In this document: one piece after another, positions 1-8,687 of the stretch
Position numbering within the stretch: position 1 is the first letter of the stretch
How the letters are laid out: every line of letters starts with the position of its first letter
Source: Blastomonas aquatica
GTDB taxonomy: Bacteria > Pseudomonadota > Alphaproteobacteria > Sphingomonadales > Sphingomonadaceae
Reading direction: 5' to 3'
Assembly: GCF_014639875.1 (NCBI RefSeq)
Contig: NZ_BMGD01000003.1
Span: 496,001 to 560,000 of the forward strand
Length of the DNA stretch: 64,000 nt
The notes under the pieces: model-generated
The model's database searches: none
Seen by the model: only the letters and a program-made list of their open reading frames with translations
What the model was told of the DNA's origin: nothing
Position numbers and translations under genes: made by a program

Positions 1-93
1 CGGCTTCATGCGCGGGTTCCAACGGTGGGTCTGGTGGCCAAAGTGCGCGCCAGCTTCGATCAATTGCTGCATCGAGACGACAGGTGCCGCCAT
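1..93 (-). CDS. rpsB: 30S ribosomal protein S2, N-terminal fragment
   Basis: The minus strand encodes the first 31 residues of ribosomal protein S2, starting at an ATG whose complement is 91-93 and running off the left edge of the window. The N-terminus [20 protein letters not shown] followed by [11 protein letters not shown] is the strongly conserved S2 start (the 'LLEAGVHFGHQT.RWNPKM' region). A GGAA-type ribosome binding site lies just upstream on the minus strand. The gene would continue left of the window, where tsf usually follows in alphaproteobacteria; that part cannot be seen. Confidence is high for the identity despite the short fragment. Confidence 0.95.
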   Translation of the reverse strand, partial: MAAPVVSMQQLIEAGAHFGHQTHRWNPRMKP

Positions 94-142
94 AAGCTTA
101 TTCCTTTCCGGTTGTGCCTCTGGAAAACGGGAACCTGTGGTT

Positions 143-159
143 TGGCTCTCAAAGAGCCA
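143..159 (-). promoter_or_regulatory. Hairpin in rpsB leader
   Basis: TGGCTCT-caa-AGAGCCA is a perfect 7-bp stem with a 3-base loop, about 50 bases upstream of the rpsB start on the minus strand. It could be part of an autoregulatory S2 leader structure, but I know no alphaproteobacterial S2 leader consensus to compare it with. No U-tract follows it, so it is not a classical terminator. Confidence 0.35.
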
Positions 160-306
160 GGCAGGCACCGGTATGTGTGTTTTCCATGTGGATTGAATGC
201 GGCAATGCACCGCAGACGAGCGCGCCTTTAAGCGGGGTGGTGTGCAAAATCCAGCATTTTATGGCGCGCGAGGCGATTTTCCTGCTTGACGATTCGGAAC
301 AGGAAT

Positions 307-332
307 GGAACAAAGTGCAAACAAAGACGGTT
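307..332 (+). promoter_or_regulatory. Possible EcfG-type (general stress sigma) promoter
   Basis: GGAAC at 307-311 is separated by 17 bases from GGTT at 329-332. The alphaproteobacterial EcfG consensus is GGAAC-N16/17-cGTT, so only the first base of the -10 element differs. It would place a start site roughly 100 bases before the small membrane protein at 440. Chance occurrence cannot be excluded. Confidence 0.3.
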
Positions 333-368
333 AACGAGCAGGCCAGGCGGCCCGGATGGAACCTGAAT

Positions 369-389
369 TTGTCCACAACGTTATCCACA
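369..389 (+). promoter_or_regulatory. Tandem DnaA-box-like sites
   Basis: TTGTCCACA (369-377) and TTATCCACA (381-389) lie in the same orientation, 12 bases apart. The second is a perfect match to the E. coli R1-type DnaA box and the first differs by one base. They sit about 50 bases before the start at 440. They may mark DnaA control of that promoter or a titration site. There is no origin-like AT-rich unwinding element or dnaA gene next to them. Confidence 0.4.
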
Positions 390-439
390 ATGTTCCGCAA
401 TGCACGCGCTTTAGCGGAAGACGCCGAGGAAAAGTTGCC

Positions 440-721
440 ATGCTTGCCATCATCACCGCCCTGTTTTTCGCTGGTGCCACCGTATTTGCCGTGCTGACGA
501 TCAGCAAATCGTTTGCCGGATCGGCCGAGCGGATCGACGCGCTGTTTGCACAGTATCGTGCACTTGGGGATGATCGGATCGTTACCGGACGCATGCATCC
601 TGTCGTGCGGTTCACACCTGCACCAGCGCCGAATTACATGCCGCGCAATATCGTGGTGTTGCCTGTGCGCGCCGCCCCGTCGGGGCAGATCACCCCTGCT
701 GACTGGCGCGCTGCCGCTTAA
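440..721 (+). CDS. Small single-pass membrane or exported protein, unknown function
   Basis: This is a 93-residue protein. It begins with a strong hydrophobic segment (about residues 1-19, LAIITALFFAGATVFAVL) and continues as a polar, proline-containing tail of about 70 residues, so it is an N-terminally anchored or exported protein. I chose the ATG at 440 because GAGGAAAAG lies 7 bases before it; an in-frame ATG at 356 lacks a ribosome binding site and would put a charged stretch ahead of the membrane segment. The gene converges on pssA and overlaps its end by 32 bases tail to tail. I recognise no family. The upstream DnaA-box-like and EcfG-like sites are the only hints of regulation. Confidence 0.6.
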   Translation: MLAIITALFFAGATVFAVLTISKSFAGSAERIDALFAQYRALGDDRIVTGRMHPVVRFTPAPAPNYMPRNIVVLPVRAAPSGQITPADWRAAA

Positions 722-1511
722 TTTTGGCGTACGAACGGATGCCTAAGGGGATCAGCCCGAGATAAACGATGCTGATCGCGCTCAACGTGATCCATGGCAT
801 CGTCAACAATGACGCTGCGATCAATGCGAACAGAGCCAGTGCTTCGAGCCTGATGTTCTTGCGAAGCCTCAACGACGACCAGCTGAATGTCGCGACGTTC
901 GATATCATCAGGAAGGCGATCAGCAGCACCCAGGGACCGATGACCGTATAGTGGCGCAATTCCTCGATACCGGTTTCCATCCAGAGATAAAGTGGCAGCA
1001 TCGCAAGGCCAGCGCCTGCAGGTGCGGGTACACCGGTCATATAGCCTGCGGATTTATGCGGCTGATCTTCGAGATCGATCTGCGCATTGAACCGTGCCAG
1101 GCGCAGCGCGCAGCAGACGGCAAGCGACAGCGCGATGAGCCAGCCGAACCGGGGGAGCTCGTTGAGTGACCAAAGAAACAGCACCAGTGCCGGCGAAACG
1201 CCAAACGCGATCGAATCCGCCAGCGAGTCCAGTTCAGCGCCAAAGCGGCTTTGTGCCTTGAGCAGCCGGGCGACGCGGCCATCGATGCCATCCAATACGC
1301 CGGCAACGACAATGGCAGTTGCAGCCAAGGGCCACTGTCCTTCGAGTGCAAACCGGATCCCGGTGAGGCCGCAGCACAAAGCGGTGGCGGTGATGGCGTT
1401 GGGGACCATCGCGCGCAAAGTCAGTCCCTCGCGCAGGCGCAGACGCTTCCCGGCCAAATAACGGATCGGGCCGCGCCGTCCGCGCCGTTCCAGCGGATCA
1501 GGGTCGGTCAT
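690..1511 (-). CDS. pssA: CDP-diacylglycerol--serine O-phosphatidyltransferase
   Basis: This 273-residue integral membrane enzyme transfers phosphatidyl from CDP-diacylglycerol to L-serine, giving phosphatidylserine, the precursor of phosphatidylethanolamine. The CDP-alcohol phosphotransferase signature is complete: D74-x2-D77-G78-x2-A81-R82-x8-G91-x3-D95-x3-D99. Several hydrophobic segments precede and follow it, as in the type II (Bacillus-like) synthases. It lies 61 bases downstream of psd on the same strand, so the two successive steps of phosphatidylethanolamine synthesis are co-transcribed. The C-terminus is basic. Its 3' end overlaps the convergent small gene at 440-721. Confidence 0.95.
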   Translation of the reverse strand: MTDPDPLERRGRRGPIRYLAGKRLRLREGLTLRAMVPNAITATALCCGLTGIRFALEGQWPLAATAIVVAGVLDGIDGRVARLLKAQSRFGAELDSLADSIAFGVSPALVLFLWSLNELPRFGWLIALSLAVCCALRLARFNAQIDLEDQPHKSAGYMTGVPAPAGAGLAMLPLYLWMETGIEELRHYTVIGPWVLLIAFLMISNVATFSWSSLRLRKNIRLEALALFALIAASLLTMPWITLSAISIVYLGLIPLGIRSYAKIKRQRASQQG

Positions 1512-1572
1512 GGTATGCTATCCCGGGGTTGCGCCTGAAGGCGGAGGGTTAAGAGGGCAGGGGCGCGGCGCA

Positions 1573-2307
1573 TCAGTGCGAAATGCCCTCGCGGATCGGC
1601 TCTTCGCCTAGAACCGCGATGATGGTTTCGCCAGCGACGACCCGTTGGCCCTTGACCACCGCGGGCGCCGTGCCGTGGGGCAGATAGACATCGACGCGGC
1701 TGCCGAAGCGGATCAGCCCAACCCGCTGGCCGACAGCGACAAAATCACCTTCCTTGATGAACGGCACGATGCGCCGCGCAACCAAGCCTGCGATCTGCGT
1801 CATGCCGACCCGGGCTCCATCGCTGCGTTCGACCATGATGTGCTGGCGTTCGTTCTCTTCGCTCGCCTTGTCGAGATCGGCGTTCAGGAATTTGCCGGAG
1901 ATGTAGACGATCCGGCGGATCGTTCCACCGATCGGTGCGCGGTTGATGTGAACGTCGAACACGCTCATGAATATCGAGACACGGTACAAAGGCTCGTAGC
2001 CAAGGCCGTCCATTCCAGCCAGTTCGGCAGGTGGGGGTGCCAACTGGATCAGTGTGACCAGGCCATCCGCCGGTGCCACCAGCAATCTCTCGTCCAGCGG
2101 GGTTACCCTTGCTGGATCACGAAAGAAAGCGAGGATCCACAGCGTGACCCCGCCCATCGGCCAGGCAAGCGTTTCCCACGCCATCAACGCGAAAAGGAGA
2201 GTGACGGCGGCGGCGATAACGGCGAATTTGCGGCCTTCGGGGTGTACCGGCGGCATGCTCCAGCTCGCCAGGCCCTTGCCCCGGTTATCCAGTAATTCTT
2301 GCGACAT
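1573..2307 (-). CDS. psd: Phosphatidylserine decarboxylase proenzyme
   Basis: This 244-residue proenzyme of the short, PSD-A type decarboxylates phosphatidylserine to phosphatidylethanolamine at the inner membrane. The self-cleavage site that yields the pyruvoyl prosthetic group is G202-S203 in [11 protein letters not shown], the family's LGST-like motif. The conserved [15 protein letters not shown] segment lies near residues 111-125. A hydrophobic N-terminal segment (about residues 28-60) anchors the beta chain. I chose the start at 2307: longer in-frame extensions lack homology and would run into the icd promoter. psd is the first gene of the psd-pssA operon and is divergent from icd across about 200 bases. 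Confidence 0.95.
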   Translation of the reverse strand: MSQELLDNRGKGLASWSMPPVHPEGRKFAVIAAAVTLLFALMAWETLAWPMGGVTLWILAFFRDPARVTPLDERLLVAPADGLVTLIQLAPPPAELAGMDGLGYEPLYRVSIFMSVFDVHINRAPIGGTIRRIVYISGKFLNADLDKASEENERQHIMVERSDGARVGMTQIAGLVARRIVPFIKEGDFVAVGQRVGLIRFGSRVDVYLPHGTAPAVVKGQRVVAGETIIAVLGEEPIREGISH

Positions 2308-2508
2308 AATCGGTCTCTTAGGGGCTGCAGGCGGGTGTGACAACGTCCAAAGCCTGCGGCCCGCCGCGAATGTCGCTGCAGTGCAGCATAAACAGGGCCA
2401 TAACAGCTCATCGGCGCATCCTGAGCGACACGGTTGAAACATGGGCGGACTTTGCTAAGAGCGACGCAACTTAACGATTCCTCCCTAGCAAGAAGGCGCA
2501 AATCCCGC

Positions 2509-3729
2509 ATGGCCAAGATAAAAGTAGCCAAGCCCGTTGTCGAACTCGACGGCGACGAAATGACCCGGATCATCTGGGAGTGGATCCGCGAGCGTCTGAT
2601 CCTGCCCTATCTCGATATCGATCTGAAATACTACGATCTGTCGATCCAGAAGCGCGATGAGACCAACGACAAGATCACCGTCGATGCATCGAACGCGATC
2701 CGCGAGCATGGTGTCGGCGTCAAGTGCGCGACGATCACCCCCGACGAACAGCGCGTCGAGGAGTTCGATCTCAAGAAGATGTGGAAGTCGCCCAACGGCA
2801 CCATCCGCAACATCCTGGGCGGCGTCGTGTTCCGTGAGCCGATCGTGATTTCGAACGTCCCGCGTCTGGTTCCCGGCTGGACCGACCCGATCGTGGTCGG
2901 CCGTCATGCTTTCGGTGACCAGTACAAGGCTACCGATTTCCGCGTACCCGGCCCCGGCAAGCTGCGGCTGGTGTTCGAAGGTGAAGATGGCACCCGGATC
3001 GACGAAGAAGTGTTCCAGTTCCCGTCCTCGGGCGTCGCGATGGCGATGTACAATCTCGACGATTCGATCGCCGACTTTGCCCGCGCCTCGATGAACTATG
3101 GCCTCGATCGCGGATGGCCGACGTACCTGTCGACCAAGAACACCATCCTCAAGGCCTATGACGGCCGCTTCAAGGACATCTTCGAAGAGGTCTTCCAGGC
3201 TGAATTCAAGGATAAGTTCGACGCCGCCGGCATCACTTATCAGCATCGTTTGATCGATGACATGGTCGCATCGGCGTTGAAATGGTCGGGCAAGTTCGTC
3301 TGGGCGTGCAAGAACTATGACGGCGACGTCCAGTCGGACACCGTCGCGCAGGGCTTTGGCTCGCTTGGTCTGATGACCTCGGTGCTGATGACCCCCGATG
3401 GCAAGACCGTCGAGGCCGAAGCGGCGCACGGCACGGTCACGCGCCACTTCCGCATGCACGAACAGGGCAAGGCGACCTCGACCAACCCGATCGCATCGAT
3501 CTTCGCGTGGACCCGCGGCCTGATCTATCGCGGTCGCTTCGATGAAACACCTGAAGTGATCCGCTTTGCCGAAACGCTCGAGCGCGTCTGCATCGAGACC
3601 GTGGAAAGCGGTGCGATGACCAAGGATCTGGCGATCCTGATCGGCCCCGATCAGGCCTGGATGACCACCGAGCAGTTCTTCGAAGCCATCCGGCAGAACC
3701 TCGAAAAGGAAATGGGTAGCTGGGCGTGA
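2509..3729 (+). CDS. icd: NADP-dependent isocitrate dehydrogenase
   Basis: This 406-residue enzyme oxidatively decarboxylates isocitrate to 2-oxoglutarate in the TCA cycle. It is the eukaryote-like homodimeric type II form, starting [20 protein letters not shown]. The substrate-loop [12 protein letters not shown], the metal-binding DDMVA segment ([15 protein letters not shown]) and the [10 protein letters not shown] nucleotide-binding region are all present. The ATG at 2509 is preceded by AAGAAGG, and an in-frame upstream extension to 2434 is not conserved. It is followed after 7 bases by the acetyltransferase/nitrilase fusion, which may be co-transcribed. gltA at 11.4-12.7 kb supplies the earlier TCA step. 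Confidence 0.97.
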   Translation: MAKIKVAKPVVELDGDEMTRIIWEWIRERLILPYLDIDLKYYDLSIQKRDETNDKITVDASNAIREHGVGVKCATITPDEQRVEEFDLKKMWKSPNGTIRNILGGVVFREPIVISNVPRLVPGWTDPIVVGRHAFGDQYKATDFRVPGPGKLRLVFEGEDGTRIDEEVFQFPSSGVAMAMYNLDDSIADFARASMNYGLDRGWPTYLSTKNTILKAYDGRFKDIFEEVFQAEFKDKFDAAGITYQHRLIDDMVASALKWSGKFVWACKNYDGDVQSDTVAQGFGSLGLMTSVLMTPDGKTVEAEAAHGTVTRHFRMHEQGKATSTNPIASIFAWTRGLIYRGRFDETPEVIRFAETLERVCIETVESGAMTKDLAILIGPDQAWMTTEQFFEAIRQNLEKEMGSWA

Positions 3730-3736
3730 CCCGCTG

Positions 3737-5365
3737 ATGGGACAGGGCAGCAAGGCACGGCTCGAGGTACGGCAGGCCCGGCGAGGCGATATTCCAGGAA
3801 TATCGCAGCTCGTCGAGCGCGCTTATCCGAGCCTGCCGCCGTACAAGTTTGGCGAGCTGCGCGGGCAGATCAACAACTTCCCCCAAGGCCAGTTTGTCGC
3901 CATCCTCGATGGTGAGATCGTCGGCTATTGCGCCTCGTCGCGGGTGACAGAGGCGATGGCGTTCACCCAGCACGACTGGGAAGAGATCAGCGGCAACGGC
4001 TTTGGTACCCGCCATGTTCCCACCGGCGAGTGGCTGTACGGCTATGAAATGTGCGTCGACCCGGCGCAGCGCGGCGTGCGCATCGGAAAACGGCTTTACG
4101 AAGCGCGGCGGGCGCTCGCCGAACTGCTCGATCTCAACGGCATCGTGTTTGCCGGTCGTATTCCTGGGTATGACAAGGCCAAGCGCGCCAAAAAGGTTGA
4201 AGGCCCGGAGGATTATCTCACCAAGGTGATCGACGGCAAATTGCGCGATCCGGTGATCGGGTTCCAGATCGCCAACGGTTTCGCGCCTGTCGGCATCCTC
4301 ACGCGTTATCTGCCCGAGGACAAGCAGTCGCGCGGCCATGCGGTGCAGATGGTGTGGCGCAACCCGTATGTGAACCCCGACGAGCCACCGACGCACCGCG
4401 TTCCGCGCGGCGTCGAAAGCGTTCGCCTCGCCACGGTGCAGTTCCAGGCGCGTGCGGTCGCGAATTTCGAAGAGTTCGTCCGCAACGTCGAATATTTCGT
4501 CGATGTCGCTGCCGACTACAAAGCCGATTTCGTGCTGTTCCCCGAGATGTTCACGATGTCGCTGCTCTCCTTCGCCAAGAAGAAGATGGGGCCGCAAGAG
4601 GCGATCGAGGCGCTGAGCGAGTTTACCCCGCGGATCCGCGACGAGCTGACCCGGATGGCGATGGAATACAACATCAACATTATCGGCGGATCGCATCCCA
4701 CGCGCGCCGACGATGGCGATATCCAGAACATCGCGTTGGTCGCGCTGCGCGATGGATCGATTCACGCGCAGGAAAAGATCCACCCGACGCCCAACGAGCG
4801 GTACTGGTGGAAGATCAAGGGCGGCGACAGCATTGATGCGATCCAAACCGATTGCGGTCCGATCGGCGTGCTGATCTGCTACGACAGCGAGTTTCCCGAG
4901 CTGGCGCGGCGTCTGGCGGATGAAGGCGCGCGGATCATTTTCGTGCCGTTCTGCACCGACAGCCGCGAGGCCTATATGCGCGTGCGCTATTGCTGCCAGG
5001 CGCGTGCGATCGAGAACCAGTGCTATGTCGTGATGTCGGGCAATGTCGGCAATCTGCCTGACGTCGAGAATATGGATATCCAGTATTCGCAAAGCTGTAT
5101 CCTGACGCCGTGCGACCTTCCGTTTGCACGCGATGGCATCGCAGCCGAAGCCAGCGAAAACGTCGAGACGCTCACGATCAGCGACGTCAATCTCGACGAT
5201 CTGAGCTGGGCGCGGAGCGAGGGCACCGTGCGCAACCTCGGCGATCGGCGCTATGACCTCTATCATATCGAATGGGACAGCGGGGTGGGACGGGGCAGCT
5301 CCGCCAAGCGCGAGCGTGCCCGGCAGGCGGCACCGGCCGGACCGCAGGGGGGCGGCGGCGGCTGA
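3737..5365 (+). CDS. GNAT acetyltransferase fused to carbon-nitrogen hydrolase (nitrilase superfamily)
   Basis: This is a 542-residue two-domain protein. Residues 10-210 form a GNAT-like acetyltransferase with an acetyl-CoA loop near QRGVRIGK (111-118). Residues 228-515 form a carbon-nitrogen hydrolase with the complete catalytic triad: Glu270 (LFPE), Lys347 (QEKIHPTP) and Cys381 (LICYDSEFPE). The last 25 residues are a low-complexity basic and glycine-rich tail. No signal peptide is visible, so it is cytoplasmic. Nitrilase-type domains hydrolyse amides, and the fusion suggests coupled acylation and deacylation of one amine substrate, which is inference. It starts 7 bases after icd. The same fusion is known from other bacteria as an uncharacterised architecture; the substrate is unknown. 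Confidence 0.9.
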   Translation: MGQGSKARLEVRQARRGDIPGISQLVERAYPSLPPYKFGELRGQINNFPQGQFVAILDGEIVGYCASSRVTEAMAFTQHDWEEISGNGFGTRHVPTGEWLYGYEMCVDPAQRGVRIGKRLYEARRALAELLDLNGIVFAGRIPGYDKAKRAKKVEGPEDYLTKVIDGKLRDPVIGFQIANGFAPVGILTRYLPEDKQSRGHAVQMVWRNPYVNPDEPPTHRVPRGVESVRLATVQFQARAVANFEEFVRNVEYFVDVAADYKADFVLFPEMFTMSLLSFAKKKMGPQEAIEALSEFTPRIRDELTRMAMEYNINIIGGSHPTRADDGDIQNIALVALRDGSIHAQEKIHPTPNERYWWKIKGGDSIDAIQTDCGPIGVLICYDSEFPELARRLADEGARIIFVPFCTDSREAYMRVRYCCQARAIENQCYVVMSGNVGNLPDVENMDIQYSQSCILTPCDLPFARDGIAAEASENVETLTISDVNLDDLSWARSEGTVRNLGDRRYDLYHIEWDSGVGRGSSAKRERARQAAPAGPQGGGGG

Positions 5366-5446
5366 TCGGCAACGGCAGCAGACAAAGCGTTGCCGATGCG
5401 CGATTAATGGCTGACAGGCGCAGCTCCATCGGTCATTACCTCAGGC

Positions 5447-7219
5447 ATGCACAATCCGCTCGATAATCCGGTATTCAGCGACGCTCTGGTCATTCTGGGT
5501 GCCGCCGGGATCATTATCCCGGCGTTCGCGCGGTTCCGGATCACGCCTATCATCGGCTTCCTGCTGATCGGCATTCTGGTCGGGCCATCGGGGCTGGGCT
5601 CGCTGGTGGATGAATATCCCTGGCTGTATCACATCACGATCACCGATTCCGATGCGATCGAGCCTTATGCCGAGTTCGGCATCATCCTGCTCTTGTTCAC
5701 CATCGGGCTCGAACTGTCGTTCAAGCGATTGTGGAGTCTGCGCAAGCTGGTGTTCGGGGTCGGCGCGGCCGAGCTGCTGCTCTCGGCGCTGATCATCGGC
5801 GCCGCGCTCAACATGGCGGGGCAGAACTCCAGCGGCGCGATCGGGCTGGGCCTGGCGCTGGCGCTATCATCGACCGCACTGGTGCTGCCGATGTCGGGAA
5901 CGACGTCACCGGTAGGACGCGCGGCGCTGGCCATGCTTCTGTTCGAGGATGTTGCGATCGTCCCGATCATCTTCCTGCTCGGCGCGCTGGCACCGATGGC
6001 AGGCGCCGCCACGGGAGCCAATCTGGGGATGACGCTGCTGCTTGGCGTTGCCACGGTGGCGGCTATGCTGGTACTGGGCCGCCTGGTCTTGCCCCGCATG
6101 TTTGCGCAGGCGGCTCGCACCAAGAGCCCCGAATTGTTCCTGGCCGCCAGCCTGCTGGTCGTGATCACCGCCAGCCTTGCCACCGCCTCGGTCGGGCTGT
6201 CGCCGATCGTGGGGGCGCTGCTCGCCGGATTGATCATCGCCGAAACCGAATATCGCGGCGAGGTCGAGATTCTGATCGAGCCGTTCAAGGGCCTTGCGCT
6301 CGGGGTGTTCCTGATCACGGTGGGCATGTCGATCGACCTTCGGGTCATCGCGGCCTATTGGCAGGAGCTGGCGATTGCCGTGGTCGGCGTGCTGTTGATC
6401 AAGGCGGTGGTGATCGGATTGCTGTTGCGCGTTGCTGGTGCACGGCGCGGCACGGCTGCAGAGGCCGGCGTTCTGATGGCCAGCCCATCGGAAACCACCT
6501 TGATCGTGCTCGCCGCCGCAGTGCAGGCGCAATTGATCCAGGCATCGACCGCGCAATTCTGGCAGATTGTCACCGCAATCGGCCTGACCATTACGCCTTT
6601 GCTCGCCAAATTGGGCCATACGATGGCGCGGCATATCGAGATGCGGGCCAGCGATGCCGCGCCGATCGACCAGTCGGACATCGCCAACGATCGCACCGTG
6701 ATCTTCGGCTATGGTCGGGTCGGAGAGATCATCGCCGATATGCTCAAGGCACACGAACAGCCGTTTGTCGCGGTGGAATCGAACGTTGATGTGGTGATGG
6801 GGGCGCGGCGTGCCGGTGTGCCCATTGTCTTCGGCGATGTCGCGCGGCCTGAATTGCTCGACCGGTTGCGGCTGGGCCACGCCCGCGCATTGATCCTGAC
6901 GATGGACGATCCGGTGCTGGCGGTGCAGATCGTCCGCCGCGTCCACGGCTGGGTGCCGGACCTCACGATCATTGCGCGTGCGCGTGACACCGCCCATGCC
7001 GCCGAACTCTACCGCGCCGGAGCGACGCTGGCGGTGCCCGAAGCGCTCGAAAGCTCGCTGCAGCTGTCCGAGGCGCTCTTGGTCGACCTGGGTATCGCGA
7101 TGGGGCATGTCATCGCCTCGATCCATGGAAAGCGCGACGAAATGCGCAAGCGGATCATGGAGGAAGGCGAGCTGGCCGAAAAGCCTGCGCTTCGGTCGGG
7201 CGAGGTTGCTGCGGGGTAG
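5447..7219 (+). CDS. Kef-type cation:proton antiporter (CPA2) with RCK/TrkA-N domain
   Basis: This 590-residue inner membrane protein has an N-terminal Na+/H+ exchanger domain (about residues 10-390, roughly twelve hydrophobic helices). A cytoplasmic Rossmann RCK/TrkA-N domain begins near residue 410, with a GYGRVG dinucleotide-binding loop. The order matches KefB/KefC K+ efflux systems, which exchange K+ for H+ and are gated by nucleotide or glutathione-adduct binding. No KefF/KefG-like ancillary gene is adjacent. The RCK part ends with a short acidic and basic tail, and a TrkA-C domain is not evident. Ion specificity cannot be read from the sequence. Confidence 0.92.
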   Translation: MHNPLDNPVFSDALVILGAAGIIIPAFARFRITPIIGFLLIGILVGPSGLGSLVDEYPWLYHITITDSDAIEPYAEFGIILLLFTIGLELSFKRLWSLRKLVFGVGAAELLLSALIIGAALNMAGQNSSGAIGLGLALALSSTALVLPMSGTTSPVGRAALAMLLFEDVAIVPIIFLLGALAPMAGAATGANLGMTLLLGVATVAAMLVLGRLVLPRMFAQAARTKSPELFLAASLLVVITASLATASVGLSPIVGALLAGLIIAETEYRGEVEILIEPFKGLALGVFLITVGMSIDLRVIAAYWQELAIAVVGVLLIKAVVIGLLLRVAGARRGTAAEAGVLMASPSETTLIVLAAAVQAQLIQASTAQFWQIVTAIGLTITPLLAKLGHTMARHIEMRASDAAPIDQSDIANDRTVIFGYGRVGEIIADMLKAHEQPFVAVESNVDVVMGARRAGVPIVFGDVARPELLDRLRLGHARALILTMDDPVLAVQIVRRVHGWVPDLTIIARARDTAHAAELYRAGATLAVPEALESSLQLSEALLVDLGIAMGHVIASIHGKRDEMRKRIMEEGELAEKPALRSGEVAAG

Positions 7220-7242
7220 GCTTCGGGTTTGCCAGAAAAACA

Positions 7243-7327
7243 CCCGTTTTCCGGCGAAAGCCGGAATCCAGAGCGACGTGAGTGCAGTATCGCTCCTGGA
7301 CTCCGGCTTTCGCCGGAGAACGATCAA
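7243..7327. repeat. Intergenic palindromic repeat, copy 1
   Basis: The 85-bp element has inverted ends: CCGTTTTCCGGCGAAAGCCG with AATCCAG on the left, and CTGGACTCCGGCTTTCGCCG with GAGAACG on the right. Each arm contains its own smaller palindrome (CCGGCGAAAGCCGG and CCGGCTTTCGCCGG). A second copy with the same arms and a different centre is at 36326-36409. It lies between the convergent antiporter and rlmN genes and is a REP/BIME-like non-coding repeat. Confidence 0.85.
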
Positions 7328-7357
7328 ACTAGGAGGGCCACCCTTGGCCTGTAGCCA

Positions 7358-7379
7358 CCCCTCCCGCAAGCGGTAGGGG
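7358..7379. repeat. GC-rich hairpin between convergent genes
   Basis: CCCCTCCCGC-aa-GCGGTAGGGG forms a stem with a single C/T mismatch, 10 bases beyond the end of rlmN. It lacks a U-tract on either strand. It resembles a short REP-type palindrome and may help terminate or stabilise both converging transcripts. Confidence 0.5.
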
Positions 7380-7389
7380 AGAGGCGCGG

Positions 7390-8655
7390 TCACCCCAAAG
7401 CCGCCTGCTTTTCCTCCGCCAGCCGGTCCAGCTCGGCGCGGGTCTTCTTCTCGGAGGCTGATTTGAGCTGGCCGCATGCCGCCATGATGTCGCGGCCGCG
7501 CGGGGTGCGCACCGGCGCGCTGATGCCACCTTCGAACACGATGTTCGAAAAGCGCTTGATCTGTTCGGGGTCCGAACATTCATAGATCGCGCCGGGCCAC
7601 GGGTTGAACGGGATAAGGTTCACCTTGGCGGGCAGGCCATAGCCCTTGATCAGCCGCACCAGCTCGCGCGCATCGTCGTCGCTGTCGTTCTTGTCCTTGA
7701 GCATCACATATTCGAAGGTGATCCGCCGCGCGTTGCTGGCGCCGGGATAATCGGCGCAGGCCTGCAACAGCTCCTCGAGCCCGTACTTGCGGTTGATCGG
7801 CACGATTTCGTCGCGCACTTCCTTGGTCACCGCGTGCAGAGAGACCGCGAGGTTCACGCCGATTTCTTCGCCGCAGCGCGCCATCAACGGGACGACGCCG
7901 CTGGTCGACAGCGTAATCCGCCGCTTGGAGAGCGCCAGGCCATCGCCGTCCATCACCACCTTGAGCGCATCGCGGACATTGTCGAAGTTATAGAGCGGCT
8001 CGCCCATGCCCATCATCACGATGTTGGTCAGCAAACGGCCATCAGCGGTGTACGATGCCGCGTCTTCCTCATCGTCGAGCTGGTCCATCGCGCCTTTCGG
8101 CCATTCGCCCAGCGCGTCGCGTGCGAGCATCACCTGGCCGACGATCTCGCCGGGGGTCAGGTTGCGCACCAGCCGCATCGTGCCGGTGTAGCAGAAGCGG
8201 CAGTTGAGCGTGCAGCCGACCTGGCTGGAGATGCACAACGTGCCCCGGTCGGCATCGGGGATGAAGACCATCTCGTATTCCTGCGCGTCATCGGTGCGCA
8301 GCAGCCATTTGCGGGTGCCGTCGGATGAGACCTGCGCCTCGACAATCTGGGGCCTGCCGATCACGAAGCGTTCTTCGAGCCAGGGTCGCATCTGCTTGGC
8401 GATGTCGGTCATACTGTCGAAATCGGTGACGCCGCGATGATAGATCCAGTGGAACAGCTGCTTTGAGCGCAGCTTCGCCTGCTTGGCGTCGAGCCCGGCA
8501 GACACGAGCAGCGCGCCGATGTCCTGGCGCATCAGCCCCATCAGATCGGAACGGCCGTCCTCGCGCGGCGTGATCCGGCGCGGAACGGGAACAGGGTCGA
8601 TGTGGCCGGGGATTGCCATATCCATTGAAGTCTCAGTTGAGGTCTCGGTTGTCAT
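7390..8655 (-). CDS. rlmN: Dual-specificity RNA methyltransferase RlmN (23S rRNA A2503 / tRNA A37)
   Basis: This 421-residue radical SAM enzyme methylates C2 of adenosine 2503 in 23S rRNA and A37 in some tRNAs. The [4Fe-4S] ligand motif C148-x3-C152-x2-C155 (GCTLNCRFC) and the MGMGEPLYN segment are intact. The late AACGQL cysteine is expected to take part in methyl transfer. The start at 8655 (MTTETS) is chosen, but the ribosome binding site is weak and an internal ATG at 8625 or 8619 is possible. It is the last gene of a three-gene minus-strand run after the phosphatase and the IalB-like gene, 32 bases after the latter. Confidence 0.95.
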   Translation of the reverse strand: MTTETSTETSMDMAIPGHIDPVPVPRRITPREDGRSDLMGLMRQDIGALLVSAGLDAKQAKLRSKQLFHWIYHRGVTDFDSMTDIAKQMRPWLEERFVIGRPQIVEAQVSSDGTRKWLLRTDDAQEYEMVFIPDADRGTLCISSQVGCTLNCRFCYTGTMRLVRNLTPGEIVGQVMLARDALGEWPKGAMDQLDDEEDAASYTADGRLLTNIVMMGMGEPLYNFDNVRDALKVVMDGDGLALSKRRITLSTSGVVPLMARCGEEIGVNLAVSLHAVTKEVRDEIVPINRKYGLEELLQACADYPGASNARRITFEYVMLKDKNDSDDDARELVRLIKGYGLPAKVNLIPFNPWPGAIYECSDPEQIKRFSNIVFEGGISAPVRTPRGRDIMAACGQLKSASEKKTRAELDRLAEEKQAALG

Positions 8656-8687
8656 GCGCGCCACATAGGCGTTTGGGCAGCCAAAAG

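Larger units (their letters stand above)
94..439. other. Divergent intergenic region, rpsB leader and promoter of small membrane gene
   Basis: This 346-base stretch has no convincing gene. It must hold the rpsB promoter and leader on the minus strand and the promoter of the plus-strand gene at 440. I see a 7-bp stem hairpin at 143-159, an EcfG-like promoter at 307-332 and two DnaA-box-like 9-mers at 369-377 and 381-389. Short open frames cross it on both strands, but they have no ribosome binding site and no recognisable product. Confidence 0.6.

Noticed and set aside
2376-2386. CTGC-AGT-GCAG, which resembles the PhaR operator pattern CTGC-N3-GCAG, between psd and icd
   Set aside because: The motif is short and common in GC-rich DNA, and no polyhydroxyalkanoate gene is near.
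3437-5266. A 609-codon minus-strand frame opposite icd and the acetyltransferase-nitrilase gene
   Set aside because: It crosses two well-supported genes on the other strand and its product has no recognisable fold; mirror frame only.
5906-7579. A 557-codon minus-strand frame opposite the Kef antiporter
   Set aside because: It extends through the repeat at 7243-7327 and into rlmN in a wrong frame; shadow.
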